Of a stretch of 64,000 nt of DNA, positions 8,789 to 17,577 are shown in pieces. The translations under genes were made by a program, and so were the position numbers. Each line of letters starts with the position of its first letter. Position 1 is the stretch's first letter. Origin of the DNA: Mesonia maritima. Lineage in GTDB: Bacteria; Bacteroidota; Bacteroidia; Flavobacteriales; Flavobacteriaceae. The stretch spans positions 124,001-188,000 of the forward strand of contig NZ_JBHLUA010000003.1 in the NCBI RefSeq assembly GCF_042433895.1. The letters are read 5' to 3'. The notes beneath the pieces were generated by a model. It saw only the letters and a program-made list of their open reading frames with translations. It did not search any database and was not told where the DNA came from.

Positions 8789-9337
8789 GTGAGAACCTAT
8801 AATAGAAATATTGAATTTTCTTTCGAAAATAAATTACAAGCAGAAGAAAGAATAGATAGATATTTAACCTATTATAATTTTCAACGAATAGAAAAAAGTT
8901 CAGACAGTATTGTTTACGCTAGAAAAAACTCCCTTCTAGCAGATGGCTGGACAATTAATCCGCTTAAATGGAATACAGAAATTCGTATTATAATTTCTTC
9001 AAACAGATTTTTTATAAATTATAAAAATGAAGGAAACGGACAAATTACCCCATTAGCTTTTTCAAATTTGTTCGATAATTTCTTGAAAAACTTGAAATTA
9101 TCTGTTCTAAAGGGTATAAGCGTAAAAGAAGAAAACAAAAGAGAAATAACTTCAGCTAAAAAACGAATAATTGCTCATGGTGTGGTTTTAATTATCTGCG
9201 GTTTTTTCGGCTTAAGTATTGGATATTTTTTTGATAAACTTATTGGAGTTGAATTTTTAAGCATTTTACTCTTTCCATTAGGCTTAATTTTAAGTCAATC
9301 TGCAATAAATTTATTTATTGAAGAAAAACTTACCTAA
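8789..9337 (+). CDS. Hypothetical membrane protein, probable GTG start
   Basis: A 182-residue protein I do not recognise. The first ~120 residues are soluble (mixed beta/alpha with many Asn, Lys and Tyr); two hydrophobic helices follow, at about residues 129-150 (GVVLIICGFFGLSIGYFF) and 154-175. The frame contains no ATG near its beginning, so GTG at 8789 is the likely start, 36 bases after the dioxygenase stop. A PH-like or bacterial membrane-anchored sensor fold would fit, but there is no motif to support it. Confidence 0.6.
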   Translation: MRTYNRNIEFSFENKLQAEERIDRYLTYYNFQRIEKSSDSIVYARKNSLLADGWTINPLKWNTEIRIIISSNRFFINYKNEGNGQITPLAFSNLFDNFLKNLKLSVLKGISVKEENKREITSAKKRIIAHGVVLIICGFFGLSIGYFFDKLIGVEFLSILLFPLGLILSQSAINLFIEEKLT

Positions 9338-9342
9338 AAACT

Positions 9343-9373
9343 TCTGAAATTTTATTCCGGAAGATTTTTTTTC
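9343..9373 (+). terminator. Probable terminator after the membrane protein at 8789
   Basis: A short stem (CTTCTG with CGGAAG, one G-T pair) is followed by a long T run. It is weaker than others in the window. Confidence 0.45.
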
Positions 9374-9506
9374 GATCACAATAATTTTTAAACCTCTTTC
9401 ATCATCCGTTAAACAGCAAATATATTCTCAACTTTCGTATTTATTTAACAGAAAAAAAGGCTTATTTTTTTAAATTTAAGAAAACAAAAAATCAAGCGAT
9501 CTGTTT

Positions 9507-11420
9507 ATGAAAATCAACGATAATCTTCAACTTAAAACTTTTGTTGAATACAAAAAAGCCCATAAAGCCAGTGTCGAAAATCCTGAAGAATTCTGGGCTT
9601 CGGTAGCTGAAAAATTTGAATGGAAAAAAAAGTGGGACAAAACTCTAGAATGGGATTTTGAAAAACCCGAAGTAAAATGGTTTCAAGGCGGAAAACTTAA
9701 TATATCCGAAAATTGTCTGGATCGTCATGTAAAAAATCACCCGAATAAAGAAGCAATTATTTGGGAACCAAACGACCCAAGTGAAGAATCTAGACATATA
9801 ACCTATAAACAACTACAAATTAAAGTTTGCAATTTCGCGAATGTTTTAAAACAAAACGGAATTGAAAAAGGCGATCGCGTTTGTATCTATATGCCCATGA
9901 TTCCTGAATTGGCAATCGCGATGTTAGCTTGCGCAAGAATTGGAGCCATTCATTCTATTGTGTTTGCCGGTTTTTCCAGTAAAGCAATTGCTAACCGAAT
10001 TAATGATGCTGAATGTAAAATGCTTATTACCGCAAACGACTATTATCGCGGAAGAAAATCAATTGAATTAAAAGCTATTTGCGACGAAGCTTTAAAAGAA
10101 ACTCCTTCCATTGAAACCGTTATCGTTTATCGAAGAACTGTAAACCCAACTCCAATGAAAGAAGGACGCGATAAATTTTGGTTCGATGAATTACAAAAAG
10201 CCTATTCTGAATGTGATCCAACAGAAGTAGATGCAGAAGATCCACTTTTTATTTTATATACTTCAGGTTCTACCGGAAAACCAAAAGGAATGGTTCACAC
10301 CACTGGCGGCTATATGGTTGGAACGACTTACACTTTTCAAAATGTTTTTCAACCAAAAAATGATGATATCTATTGGTGTACCGCAGATATCGGCTGGATT
10401 ACGGGACATTCCTATATAATTTACGGTCCATTAGCTGCCGGAGCAACAACGGTAATGTTTGAAGGTGTCCCTAGTTATCCCGATTATGATCGCTTTTGGG
10501 AAATAATTGAAAAATTTAAAATCACGCATTTTTATACCGCTCCAACTGCTATTCGGTCTTTAGCAAAACAGCCACTTTCTCATGTTGAAAATCACGATTT
10601 AAGTTCCTTGAAAGTTTTAGGATCTGTGGGAGAACCGATTAACGAAGAAGCTTGGCATTGGTTTAATGATAATATTGGAAAAGGAAATTGCCCAATTGTT
10701 GATACGTGGTGGCAAACGGAAACTGGCGCGATTATGATCTCTCCTTTAGCTGGAATTACAGCTACTCGCCCAACCTTTGCTACTTTTCCACTTCCGGGCG
10801 TTCAACCGGCTTTAATGGATGAAGAAGGAAATGAAATTGAATTCAACAACCAAAAAGCGGAAGGAAGATTGGCTATAAAAGCGCCGTGGCCATCAATTGC
10901 AAGAACCATTTGGAACGATCACGAGCGCTATAAAAACGTCTATTTTTCAGCTTATAAAAATATGTATTTTACCGGCGATGCGGCTTATCGTGATGCAACC
11001 GGAAATTACAGAATAACCGGTCGTGTAGATGATGTTATAATCGTTTCCGGTCATAATCTAGGAACAGCACCGATTGAAAATATTATTAATGAAAATGAAA
11101 AAGTATCTGAAAGTGCTATTGTCGGATTTCCACATGAAGTTAAAGGAACTGCACTTTATGCTTATGTGACGTTGTATAATGAAAAAGATGCTTCTGATGC
11201 TTTACGCGAAGAAATTAGAGGTGAAATCTCTAAAAGCATTGGTGCGATCGCTAAACCGGAAAAAATTCAGTTTGTGAATGATTTACCAAAAACAAGAAGC
11301 GGTAAAATTATGCGTAGAATTCTACGGAAAATCGCTTCTAAAAATACCGATAATTTAGGGGACACTTCTACTCTATTAAACCCTAATGTTGTTCAAGAAA
11401 TTATGGATAATTCTTTATAA
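9507..11420 (+). CDS. acs: Acetyl-CoA synthetase (acetate--CoA ligase)
   Basis: A 637-residue AMP-forming ligase that activates acetate to acetyl-CoA through acetyl-AMP. It shows the ATP loop YTSGSTGKPKGM, the WWQTETG motif of acetyl/propionyl-CoA synthetases, TGDAAYRD, the hinge GRVDDVIIVSGHNLGT, and the C-terminal catalytic lysine at residue 600 in PKTRSGKIMRR, the residue regulated by acetylation in Acs proteins. The length is close to the usual ~650. The preceding 170 bases hold a terminator for the upstream gene and an AT-rich stretch, with no exact TAnnTTTG visible. It is monocistronic and convergent with Sua5. Confidence 0.95.
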   Translation: MKINDNLQLKTFVEYKKAHKASVENPEEFWASVAEKFEWKKKWDKTLEWDFEKPEVKWFQGGKLNISENCLDRHVKNHPNKEAIIWEPNDPSEESRHITYKQLQIKVCNFANVLKQNGIEKGDRVCIYMPMIPELAIAMLACARIGAIHSIVFAGFSSKAIANRINDAECKMLITANDYYRGRKSIELKAICDEALKETPSIETVIVYRRTVNPTPMKEGRDKFWFDELQKAYSECDPTEVDAEDPLFILYTSGSTGKPKGMVHTTGGYMVGTTYTFQNVFQPKNDDIYWCTADIGWITGHSYIIYGPLAAGATTVMFEGVPSYPDYDRFWEIIEKFKITHFYTAPTAIRSLAKQPLSHVENHDLSSLKVLGSVGEPINEEAWHWFNDNIGKGNCPIVDTWWQTETGAIMISPLAGITATRPTFATFPLPGVQPALMDEEGNEIEFNNQKAEGRLAIKAPWPSIARTIWNDHERYKNVYFSAYKNMYFTGDAAYRDATGNYRITGRVDDVIIVSGHNLGTAPIENIINENEKVSESAIVGFPHEVKGTALYAYVTLYNEKDASDALREEIRGEISKSIGAIAKPEKIQFVNDLPKTRSGKIMRRILRKIASKNTDNLGDTSTLLNPNVVQEIMDNSL

Positions 11421-11429
11421 AAAAACAGT

Positions 11430-11465
11430 GAAAAGGAGATTAGAAAATCGCTATATCTCCTTTTC
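11430..11465. terminator. Hairpin between acs and the Sua5 gene
   Basis: An 11-bp stem (GAAAAGGAGAT with its complement) and a 14-base loop at the convergent ends. The right arm lies inside the last codons of the Sua5 gene, so one hairpin probably serves both genes. Confidence 0.6.
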
Positions 11466-12060
11466 CTTCTCTTATCACTTCAGGTTCATCGGTGGTTAAA
11501 TCAATGACTGTCGAGGCTACATTATCACCAAAACCCCCATCAATTACAATATCAACTAATTTATCCCATTTTTCAGCAATTAATTCGGGATCCGTAGTAT
11601 ATTCAATTACTTCGTCATTATCTTTTATTGAGGTAGAAACAATAGGATTTCCTAACGCGCTCACAATTGCTCTGCAAACCGCATTGTCGGGAACACGAAT
11701 TCCAACAGTTTTTTTCTTTTTAAAAACAGCTGGTAAATTGCTACTTCCCGGTAAAATAAAAGTATAAGGACCAGGTAAATTTCGTTTTAAAATTTTAAAG
11801 GTTCGATTATCGATTTGTTTTGAATAATCTGAAAGATTACTTAAATCTTCACAGATAAATGAAAAATTTGCTTTATCGAGTTTTACACCTTTTATTTTAG
11901 CGATTTTTTCTAATGCGGAATTATTAGTAATATCGCAACCCAAACCGTAAACGGTATCGGTCGGATAAATTACTAAACCGCCTTTTTTTAAAACATCGAC
12001 TACTTTTTTTATTGCTTTTGGTGAAGGATTTTCTTCATAAATACGAATAAGTTCAGCCAT
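11440..12060 (-). CDS. L-threonylcarbamoyladenylate synthase, Sua5/YciO/YrdC family
   Basis: A 206-residue protein of the YrdC fold, which forms threonylcarbamoyl-AMP from threonine, bicarbonate and ATP for the t6A tRNA modification. It has the YrdC-like segment VYPTDTVYGLGCDI, the KxR-type region NRTFKILKRNLPGPYTFIL, and VGIRVPDN with Arg and Asp conserved in the nucleotide pocket. It is shorter than two-domain Sua5 and has no C-terminal Sua5 domain. YciO-type paralogues without proven activity cannot be excluded from sequence alone. Confidence 0.85.
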   Translation of the reverse strand: MAELIRIYEENPSPKAIKKVVDVLKKGGLVIYPTDTVYGLGCDITNNSALEKIAKIKGVKLDKANFSFICEDLSNLSDYSKQIDNRTFKILKRNLPGPYTFILPGSSNLPAVFKKKKTVGIRVPDNAVCRAIVSALGNPIVSTSIKDNDEVIEYTTDPELIAEKWDKLVDIVIDGGFGDNVASTVIDLTTDEPEVIREGKGDIAIF

Positions 12061-12119
12061 AAGTATTGGTTTTTTTGACAGCTAAAATTTACGAAAAAAA
12101 TTAATGTTATTTTTTATTC

Positions 12120-13520
12120 TTATAAAATTATCCGCAAATTTTCGAAAAGTTTTGCGATAGCATTATAATAATCATTTTGCAGTTTGTTTTGTTTTAATTG
12201 TGCATCAATCAATTTATTTTCCCGCGTATTAATAAGGAAAATTGAGCTTTCTCCAAGGTCGAATAAGCGTTTTTCAGCATCAACCATAATTTTATTTTCC
12301 TCAATTATATTTTCAATAATGCTTAATTGTTCTTGTAAACTTATAATTTCTCGCTCAATGGCTTTAATTTTATTGGTTAAATTCCATTCCTTTTGAGAAA
12401 GTTTATAGTTTGTATTTTCTCGTTTCACTTTTGCCAGCCGGAGTTCTCCGCGTTCTTTCCGAAGAAATAATGGAAAAGAAACGTTTATAGCCGCTTTAAA
12501 ATCGTTGGTATTTAAATAGCGAGGCTGATCTACTTCTTCAGTTAAAAAATTATATTCTACATTAATATTGGGTAACAAATTATTTTTTCGCAGCTTAATA
12601 TCTAAATCGTACGACTGGAGATCGTATTCTAAAGAACGAATTTCTGGATGATTGTCTAAATTTTCTGCATTTCCTAGAAATTGCTCGATTCCTAAAATTG
12701 CAGGAACCGATTGTGGTGAAATTTCAGGAATTAAATAATCTTCTAATTCTACGGGAACTTCATCGATCCACAAATAATTAGACATCGCCAATTTTGCTTT
12801 TTGCAATTGGAAATTGGCTTGCGTTAAATCTAATTGTCTATTCCGAACGGTAATTTTACTTTCTACGGTATCTATAGCGGGCGTTTGCCCAACTTCACTC
12901 GTTCTGGAAATTCCGCGGAAACGAACTCTTGCATTTTCTAAAAACTCTTCAAACACATTTTTATTTTCATAATAATATTGCCAATCTGCATACGCTCGTG
13001 TGGCTTCAGCTAAAATAGAATTCACTAAAATATCGCGCTCTAATTCATTTTGATCCTTAAGAATTTTTGCTTGCTTTAATGCGTTCATTCTATCATTATA
13101 AAGTAAACCTCGAGCCAATTGTACGCTAACGCCGGCATTCCATAAACCATCTTGTGGCGTTGTATTTTGCGGATTTAAATAATAACCATCGTTTTGCTGA
13201 TAACCCGCTTTTAAATCGATACCATACCAAGTTGGAATTTTAAAACTACCATTCCAAAGTGAATAATAGTCGGTTCCGGTATAATTTTTTTCTTTTACAG
13301 AACCTTCTAATTTCGGGTCGAATGCGCCACGAGCTTTTAATAATTTCGCTTCTGCTTCAGAAAGTTTTAAGTTGGCTTGTGCCACTACCGGATGATGTTT
13401 TTTTACCATCGCTAAAAATTCAGCTAAAGAAAAAGTTTCAGTCAACTCTTGTGCTTCTTCTTGTGAAAAACCATTTAACGCGAGACCAAATAGTAGTATG
13501 AAAGAGAATATAATTCGCAT
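12120..13520 (-). CDS. TolC family outer-membrane efflux protein
   Basis: A 466-residue outer-membrane channel protein, last gene of the tetR-ABC-HlyD-TolC operon. It has an N-terminal signal peptide (about residues 1-19, ending in FSQ) and two helical repeats with long coiled-coil segments, as in TolC (for example residues ~140-235 and ~350-440), separated by strand-rich sequence (IPTWYGIDLKAGYQQ, NINVEYNF). It should connect the HlyD adaptor to the outside. It is separated from the adaptor gene by two bases. The exported substrate is unknown. Confidence 0.88.
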   Translation of the reverse strand: MRIIFSFILLFGLALNGFSQEEAQELTETFSLAEFLAMVKKHHPVVAQANLKLSEAEAKLLKARGAFDPKLEGSVKEKNYTGTDYYSLWNGSFKIPTWYGIDLKAGYQQNDGYYLNPQNTTPQDGLWNAGVSVQLARGLLYNDRMNALKQAKILKDQNELERDILVNSILAEATRAYADWQYYYENKNVFEEFLENARVRFRGISRTSEVGQTPAIDTVESKITVRNRQLDLTQANFQLQKAKLAMSNYLWIDEVPVELEDYLIPEISPQSVPAILGIEQFLGNAENLDNHPEIRSLEYDLQSYDLDIKLRKNNLLPNINVEYNFLTEEVDQPRYLNTNDFKAAINVSFPLFLRKERGELRLAKVKRENTNYKLSQKEWNLTNKIKAIEREIISLQEQLSIIENIIEENKIMVDAEKRLFDLGESSIFLINTRENKLIDAQLKQNKLQNDYYNAIAKLFENLRIIL

Positions 13521-13522
13521 TG

Positions 13523-14896
13523 TTATGAATTATTTTTCTTTGATTCTTCTGAAGATTTTTCTTTCTGCTGATAATAATTCGGTGGGAAACTGTTCAGTTT
13601 TCGCCAAATTTCATACCAGACGGGAACATCGTCTAACAAAGCCAAAGTTCTTGCGCCAGAACCCACACGTAAAGCTTCGGGCCAATCTTTATCGTGTTTT
13701 GGATCGGGTTTTAAAAGAATACGATATTTTCCGTTATCGCTGATAAAATTTTCGATAGCAACTACTTTTCCGCCATAAGTTCCGTAGGAAGCATTTGGCC
13801 AACCGCTAAATACAATTGCCGGCCAACCATCGAACTGAATTTGAACGTGATCGCCTTTATTTATTAAAGGTAAATCGATTGGACGAATGTAGGTTTCTAC
13901 CGCAATATTGAAATTTGCCGGCATAATATTAACCAGTTTTTGTCCTTCTTTAAAGGTTTCTCCAATTCCTGAAATAATCGCTTTATTAATGTAGCCATCT
14001 TGTGGAGCTCTTACATAATACAATCCTTTTCGTACTTCATAATTACTTCGAGTACTTTGCAATTTTGAAACTTGCGCTTCGGTATCGAATTGTGTAGATA
14101 AGGTTGACGAAATTTCACTTTGAATTTTACTTATTTTATTTTCATATTCTGCTTGAATACGATTTATTTCCATTACCGCGTTTAATAATTCATTTTTACT
14201 GCTGAGTAAGTTGTTTTCGTATTCTATTACTTTTGCTTGTGTTTCTTGAAGTTTAGACTGTTTTTGTTCAAAATCTAATCGTGATTTTAAACCTTCTTCA
14301 TAGAGCTCTTCAATTCGGTTGTATTGTTTTTCAGCGATCGATAAATTTACGCGTTCAGCTTCTAAAGCTATGCTATCACTTTTAATTTTAAGTTCGGCTT
14401 GTTTTCGTTTATTTCTAGTTTGTTCTAATTTTAAAGCACGTTCTTGCCGGGTTGCTTTTAATTGATTTTGTAGGGCTTTTACTTTATCTGCGTAAGATTC
14501 AGCTGAACTGGTTTTTGAATTTATTTGCGAATCTGTTCTTTCAATTAACAAGGGATCGAAATATTCATTTTTCACCTCATTAATTTGTAAAATGGTATCG
14601 CCTTTCTTAACAAAATCTCCTTCTTGTACAAACCATTTTTCAATCTGTCCGGGAATTGGCGATTGCAAAGTTTGCGGACGCTGATCTGGCGAAAGTGTAG
14701 TTACGTAACCTTTACTTTCGATCGTTTGCGTCCACGGAAGGAAAAGAACAATGAGTAAAAAAATGCTAACACCCAGCAAAATACGCGAGAGTAAACTGTG
14801 CGTTTGCTTTTTTACAATAGATGAATAGGCTGTAAATTTTGAAAAATTCACTTTTTCGCCATCATCAATATCATCACGATTATTTAAGTTAAGCAT
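13523..14896 (-). CDS. HlyD family periplasmic adaptor (membrane fusion protein)
   Basis: A 457-residue adaptor with one N-terminal membrane helix at about residues 38-58, a biotinyl-lipoyl-like half-motif (IPGQIEKWFVQEGDFVKKGDTIL), a long coiled coil (~residues 130-285), a second lipoyl half (VRAPQDGYINKAIISGIGETFKEGQ) and a beta-barrel region. This is the classical type I secretion or ABC-exporter adaptor order. It lies between the ABC protein and TolC with three-base gaps, so the three form one envelope-spanning machine. The missing ATPase motifs of its ABC partner make the energy source an open question. Confidence 0.9.
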   Translation of the reverse strand: MLNLNNRDDIDDGEKVNFSKFTAYSSIVKKQTHSLLSRILLGVSIFLLIVLFLPWTQTIESKGYVTTLSPDQRPQTLQSPIPGQIEKWFVQEGDFVKKGDTILQINEVKNEYFDPLLIERTDSQINSKTSSAESYADKVKALQNQLKATRQERALKLEQTRNKRKQAELKIKSDSIALEAERVNLSIAEKQYNRIEELYEEGLKSRLDFEQKQSKLQETQAKVIEYENNLLSSKNELLNAVMEINRIQAEYENKISKIQSEISSTLSTQFDTEAQVSKLQSTRSNYEVRKGLYYVRAPQDGYINKAIISGIGETFKEGQKLVNIMPANFNIAVETYIRPIDLPLINKGDHVQIQFDGWPAIVFSGWPNASYGTYGGKVVAIENFISDNGKYRILLKPDPKHDKDWPEALRVGSGARTLALLDDVPVWYEIWRKLNSFPPNYYQQKEKSSEESKKNNS

Positions 14897-14899
14897 ATT

Positions 14900-16513
14900 T
14901 TATCCTTTTTTTGAATTCAGTTGAATGCTATCAATCGGCATGTTTATCTTTTCGGTGGTCGCAATTAAAACTGAAATTTTATATTTTTCAGCGAAACTCA
15001 ACAATGCTTCAAATTCTTTTTCGGTGTTTAAAAATCCTTCTTCAATAAAAAGCAAGGAAGGTTTTTTAAGCAAGGCACGAATTAAACAAATTTTTCTAGC
15101 AACTGGTTTGCTGATTAATTTACTGCCCGGAAAAACATACGTGTTTATGGTTTCGGGAAGTTTTTGAATCTCGTTAAGCACATCAAATTCTTCTAATAAA
15201 TCATACACTAAATTTTCTGAAACCGTTAAGTTGTTAAGTACTAGATTTTGCCAAAGTGTCCCTTCAAAAAAATAATCGGTATGCGAAACCAAAGCAATTC
15301 TTCTTCGATATTCATCTAAACTTATGGTCGAAATTTCTTTACGATCAAGATATACTTTACCTTGTTTCGATTTTTTCATTCCGGTTAAATAATGATAGAG
15401 ATCGTAAATTTTTTGATGGCTCGCAATAATATTTAAACGTGAATTTTCTTTAATTTTAATCGTCTCGACAACTTGATTATCAAGCGTTAATTCTTCAGCT
15501 ATAAGTGGAAAGATAGAAAGTTCGTCTGCATTTGCGTCTGCTTTTCGGTCAAGTTTTTTTGAAGTAACCTCATCAATTTTTTCTACGGCCGTGGCAACAT
15601 CATAAATAGTTTCTAAACTCAGCATAATTTTTTCAACTGAATTAATTATTAAAATGATAATAATTTCTGAAGCCACAAACTGACCAATATTCATTTGCTG
15701 ATTTAATACCAATAAACCGCCAATTAGCAGCAAACCTAAAATTACAATCACCTTAAAAGCCACCATTTGTTTAAATTGGTGTTTTACAACTTTAAAGTGC
15801 GTTTGGCGGTATTTCAGGTATTTTTCAACTAATTTATTATTTTTATTTTGCTCAAATTCATTAGAAGAAATCTTAAAGGTTTTAAAATTATTAGCGACTT
15901 GTTGAATCCAATAAGCGACTAAATATTTACTTTTAGATTCTTGAATACTGGTTTCTAAAGCTTTATTAAGACTAAGCTTAAAGAAAATATATAAAAGAAT
16001 TAAAAGAAAAGAACCTAAGGCGATAAAGAATGGATGGTAAAATGAAAGCAGCAATAAACCAAAAATAATTTGAATAACCGCGGTTGGGAAATCTAGCAGT
16101 AATTTCTCAAGTCCTTTTTGTAACGTCAAGACATCAAAAAAACGGTTAGAAAGTTCTGGCGGATAGCGATCTTCTAACTCACGAACGCGCATTTTTGGAA
16201 ATCGGTAAATAAACTCAAACGATGCTCGTGCAAAAACTTTTTCTTGAATATTTTCTACAATATCTAATTGCAAAACCTGCAAAGCTCCCACGAAAAAAAC
16301 GCCAATAGTTACCAAAAAGGTAAGCAAAATCCAAGAAGAAGACACTTGCGCTCCTTGAATCATATTAATAATCGCTTGAATTCCTAACGGAAGCGTAAGA
16401 CTTATAATTCCCGCAAAAATTGCATAGTAAAGTACCTGGAAAATATCTTTCCGCTCAAGTTTTAAGAGATTATAAAGCTTTCCCCAAGCTGAAATTTGAT
16501 CTTTATTGCTCAT
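14900..16513 (-). CDS. ABC exporter-like membrane protein with degenerate ATPase domain
   Basis: A 537-residue protein with the type I ABC-exporter layout: about six membrane helices (residues ~25-300) fused to a cytoplasmic nucleotide-binding domain (~330-537). The transmembrane half is intact. In the ATPase domain every catalytic motif is altered: the Walker A position (about 361-378) reads IIASHQKIYDLYHYLTG, with no GxxGxGKS; the Q-loop Gln is His near 411 (LVSHTDYFFEGT); the signature (about 464-474) reads SKLISKPVARK instead of LSGGQ; Walker B is LLFIEE (487-492); and the H-loop reads LIATTEK. The frame is open and the operon intact, so this looks like a maintained pseudo-ATPase rather than decay. 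It lies 10 bases after the TetR gene. Confidence 0.85.
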   Translation of the reverse strand: MSNKDQISAWGKLYNLLKLERKDIFQVLYYAIFAGIISLTLPLGIQAIINMIQGAQVSSSWILLTFLVTIGVFFVGALQVLQLDIVENIQEKVFARASFEFIYRFPKMRVRELEDRYPPELSNRFFDVLTLQKGLEKLLLDFPTAVIQIIFGLLLLSFYHPFFIALGSFLLILLYIFFKLSLNKALETSIQESKSKYLVAYWIQQVANNFKTFKISSNEFEQNKNNKLVEKYLKYRQTHFKVVKHQFKQMVAFKVIVILGLLLIGGLLVLNQQMNIGQFVASEIIIILIINSVEKIMLSLETIYDVATAVEKIDEVTSKKLDRKADANADELSIFPLIAEELTLDNQVVETIKIKENSRLNIIASHQKIYDLYHYLTGMKKSKQGKVYLDRKEISTISLDEYRRRIALVSHTDYFFEGTLWQNLVLNNLTVSENLVYDLLEEFDVLNEIQKLPETINTYVFPGSKLISKPVARKICLIRALLKKPSLLFIEEGFLNTEKEFEALLSFAEKYKISVLIATTEKINMPIDSIQLNSKKG

Positions 16514-16523
16514 AAATTTTTGA

Positions 16524-17189
16524 CTACTTATTAAAAATGAGATTTAAAAAGAAGTTTGAAATCGGTTCTTTTTCATTTGATTTATTAAAATCTGACAATT
16601 GTGGAAAATGCTGATATAAAAAATGTTGTTTTAAAGTTCCTTGCAAAATAGTGTTTGCGAGTGTTAACGGATATTTATAAGACGGATTATAATTTGTTAT
16701 AAGTTCTGCCAAATGTTCAATTAAACGTTTATATATAGTGAAATATCCATTTTTATTTTCTTCATCGACCTCTTTGGTTTGAAAAGCTTTTGAATATTCT
16801 TGAACTATAATATAATGTAATTCTTCCTCATTAATAAATCCAAAAGATTCATCTTTTTTTGGAGTTTCGGTAATTGCTTTAATAGCTCTTACCAAAACTT
16901 CTTTATCATCTTCAATATTTGCGGTTCTTATAATTAATTTATGCTCTAGCCAACCCCAATACCACGAAATTAAATATAACATAAGCATATGTTTATTTTC
17001 AAAATAGCGATAAATAGAACTTTCGTTAGATTTAATTTCTGAAGCCAACTTTTTGAATGTTAAACATTCTAATCCGTTTTTACTAATGTATAAAATGGAA
17101 TGTTCTAAGATTCTTCTTCCTAATTTGGAGGACTGCGGATCTTTTTTATAAATATTCTCCGGAATTAGTAAAGTTAAATTCGCAAGCAT
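16524..17189 (-). CDS. TetR/AcrR family transcriptional regulator
   Basis: A 221-residue regulator heading the exporter operon. The N-terminal helix-turn-helix is clear (ILEHSILYISKNGLECLTF, then KLASEIKSNESSIYRYFENK, residues ~29-68); the rest is the helical ligand-binding domain with many aromatics (LISWYWGWLEHK). A perfect palindrome (17225-17237) abuts the -7 box of its own promoter, so autoregulation and control of the downstream exporter are likely. The ligand is unknown. The family call is secure; the target is inferred from position. Confidence 0.88.
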   Translation of the reverse strand: MLANLTLLIPENIYKKDPQSSKLGRRILEHSILYISKNGLECLTFKKLASEIKSNESSIYRYFENKHMLMLYLISWYWGWLEHKLIIRTANIEDDKEVLVRAIKAITETPKKDESFGFINEEELHYIIVQEYSKAFQTKEVDEENKNGYFTIYKRLIEHLAELITNYNPSYKYPLTLANTILQGTLKQHFLYQHFPQLSDFNKSNEKEPISNFFLNLIFNK

Positions 17190-17216
17190 GAATCACATTA
17201 TTAAACATTAAGCACG

Positions 17217-17237
17217 CAAATCTAAAAGTATTACTTT
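17217..17237 (-). promoter_or_regulatory. tetR-operon promoter with abutting palindrome
   Basis: On the minus strand TAGATTTG (17224 to 17217) is an exact TAnnTTTG -7 box about 28 bases before the TetR ATG. Directly upstream, AAAGTA-T-TACTTT (17225-17237) is a perfect 6-1-6 palindrome lying between the -7 and -33 positions. This is where a TetR dimer would block polymerase. Confidence 0.55.
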
Positions 17238-17263
17238 CATTTTTAAAATAAAAATAAAAAAAA

Positions 17264-17292
17264 TAGCTTTTATTTAACAATTGTAAAAGCTA
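17264..17292 (-). terminator. Terminator after the DUF2945 gene
   Basis: Read on the minus strand, a 9-bp stem TAGCTTTTA / TAAAAGCTA with an 11-base loop is followed by a run of eight T. Confidence 0.75.
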
Positions 17293-17306
17293 CTTTGAAT
17301 TTGTAA

Positions 17307-17516
17307 TTAGGCTTTTTCAACTTCACTTTCAAGTTTTAAGACCTTGCTTCCATCGTCTTGTTTTATGAATAATGCTTTGTTGCCTTCTTCTCCTTTTCGG
17401 GTAATTTTACTGCCGTCGATGGTTTTGGTAATTTCTTTTGTATAGGTTTCTTCAACTTTTCCTGTGGCAGTTCCGTTGCCCCATTTCCATTGAACCCTAC
17501 TTCCTTCTTTTATCAT
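17307..17516 (-). CDS. DUF2945 / hypervirulence-associated TUDOR-domain small protein
   Basis: A 69-residue soluble protein matching the DUF2945 (HVA1-type TUDOR) pattern: GSRVQWKWGNGTATGKVEETY at the start, then KTIDGSKITRKG and ALFIKQDDGSKVLKLESEV. These small SH3-like proteins are common in bacteria, and their role is unknown. It has its own terminator and lies between the exporter operon and uvrD. The name refers to a fungal homologue and does not imply virulence here. Confidence 0.82.
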   Translation of the reverse strand: MIKEGSRVQWKWGNGTATGKVEETYTKEITKTIDGSKITRKGEEGNKALFIKQDDGSKVLKLESEVEKA

Positions 17517-17577
17517 TTTTTAGAGAAAAGATAAGTATTTTATACTTTACCTATTTTGAGTCTAACAGAATTTTAAC

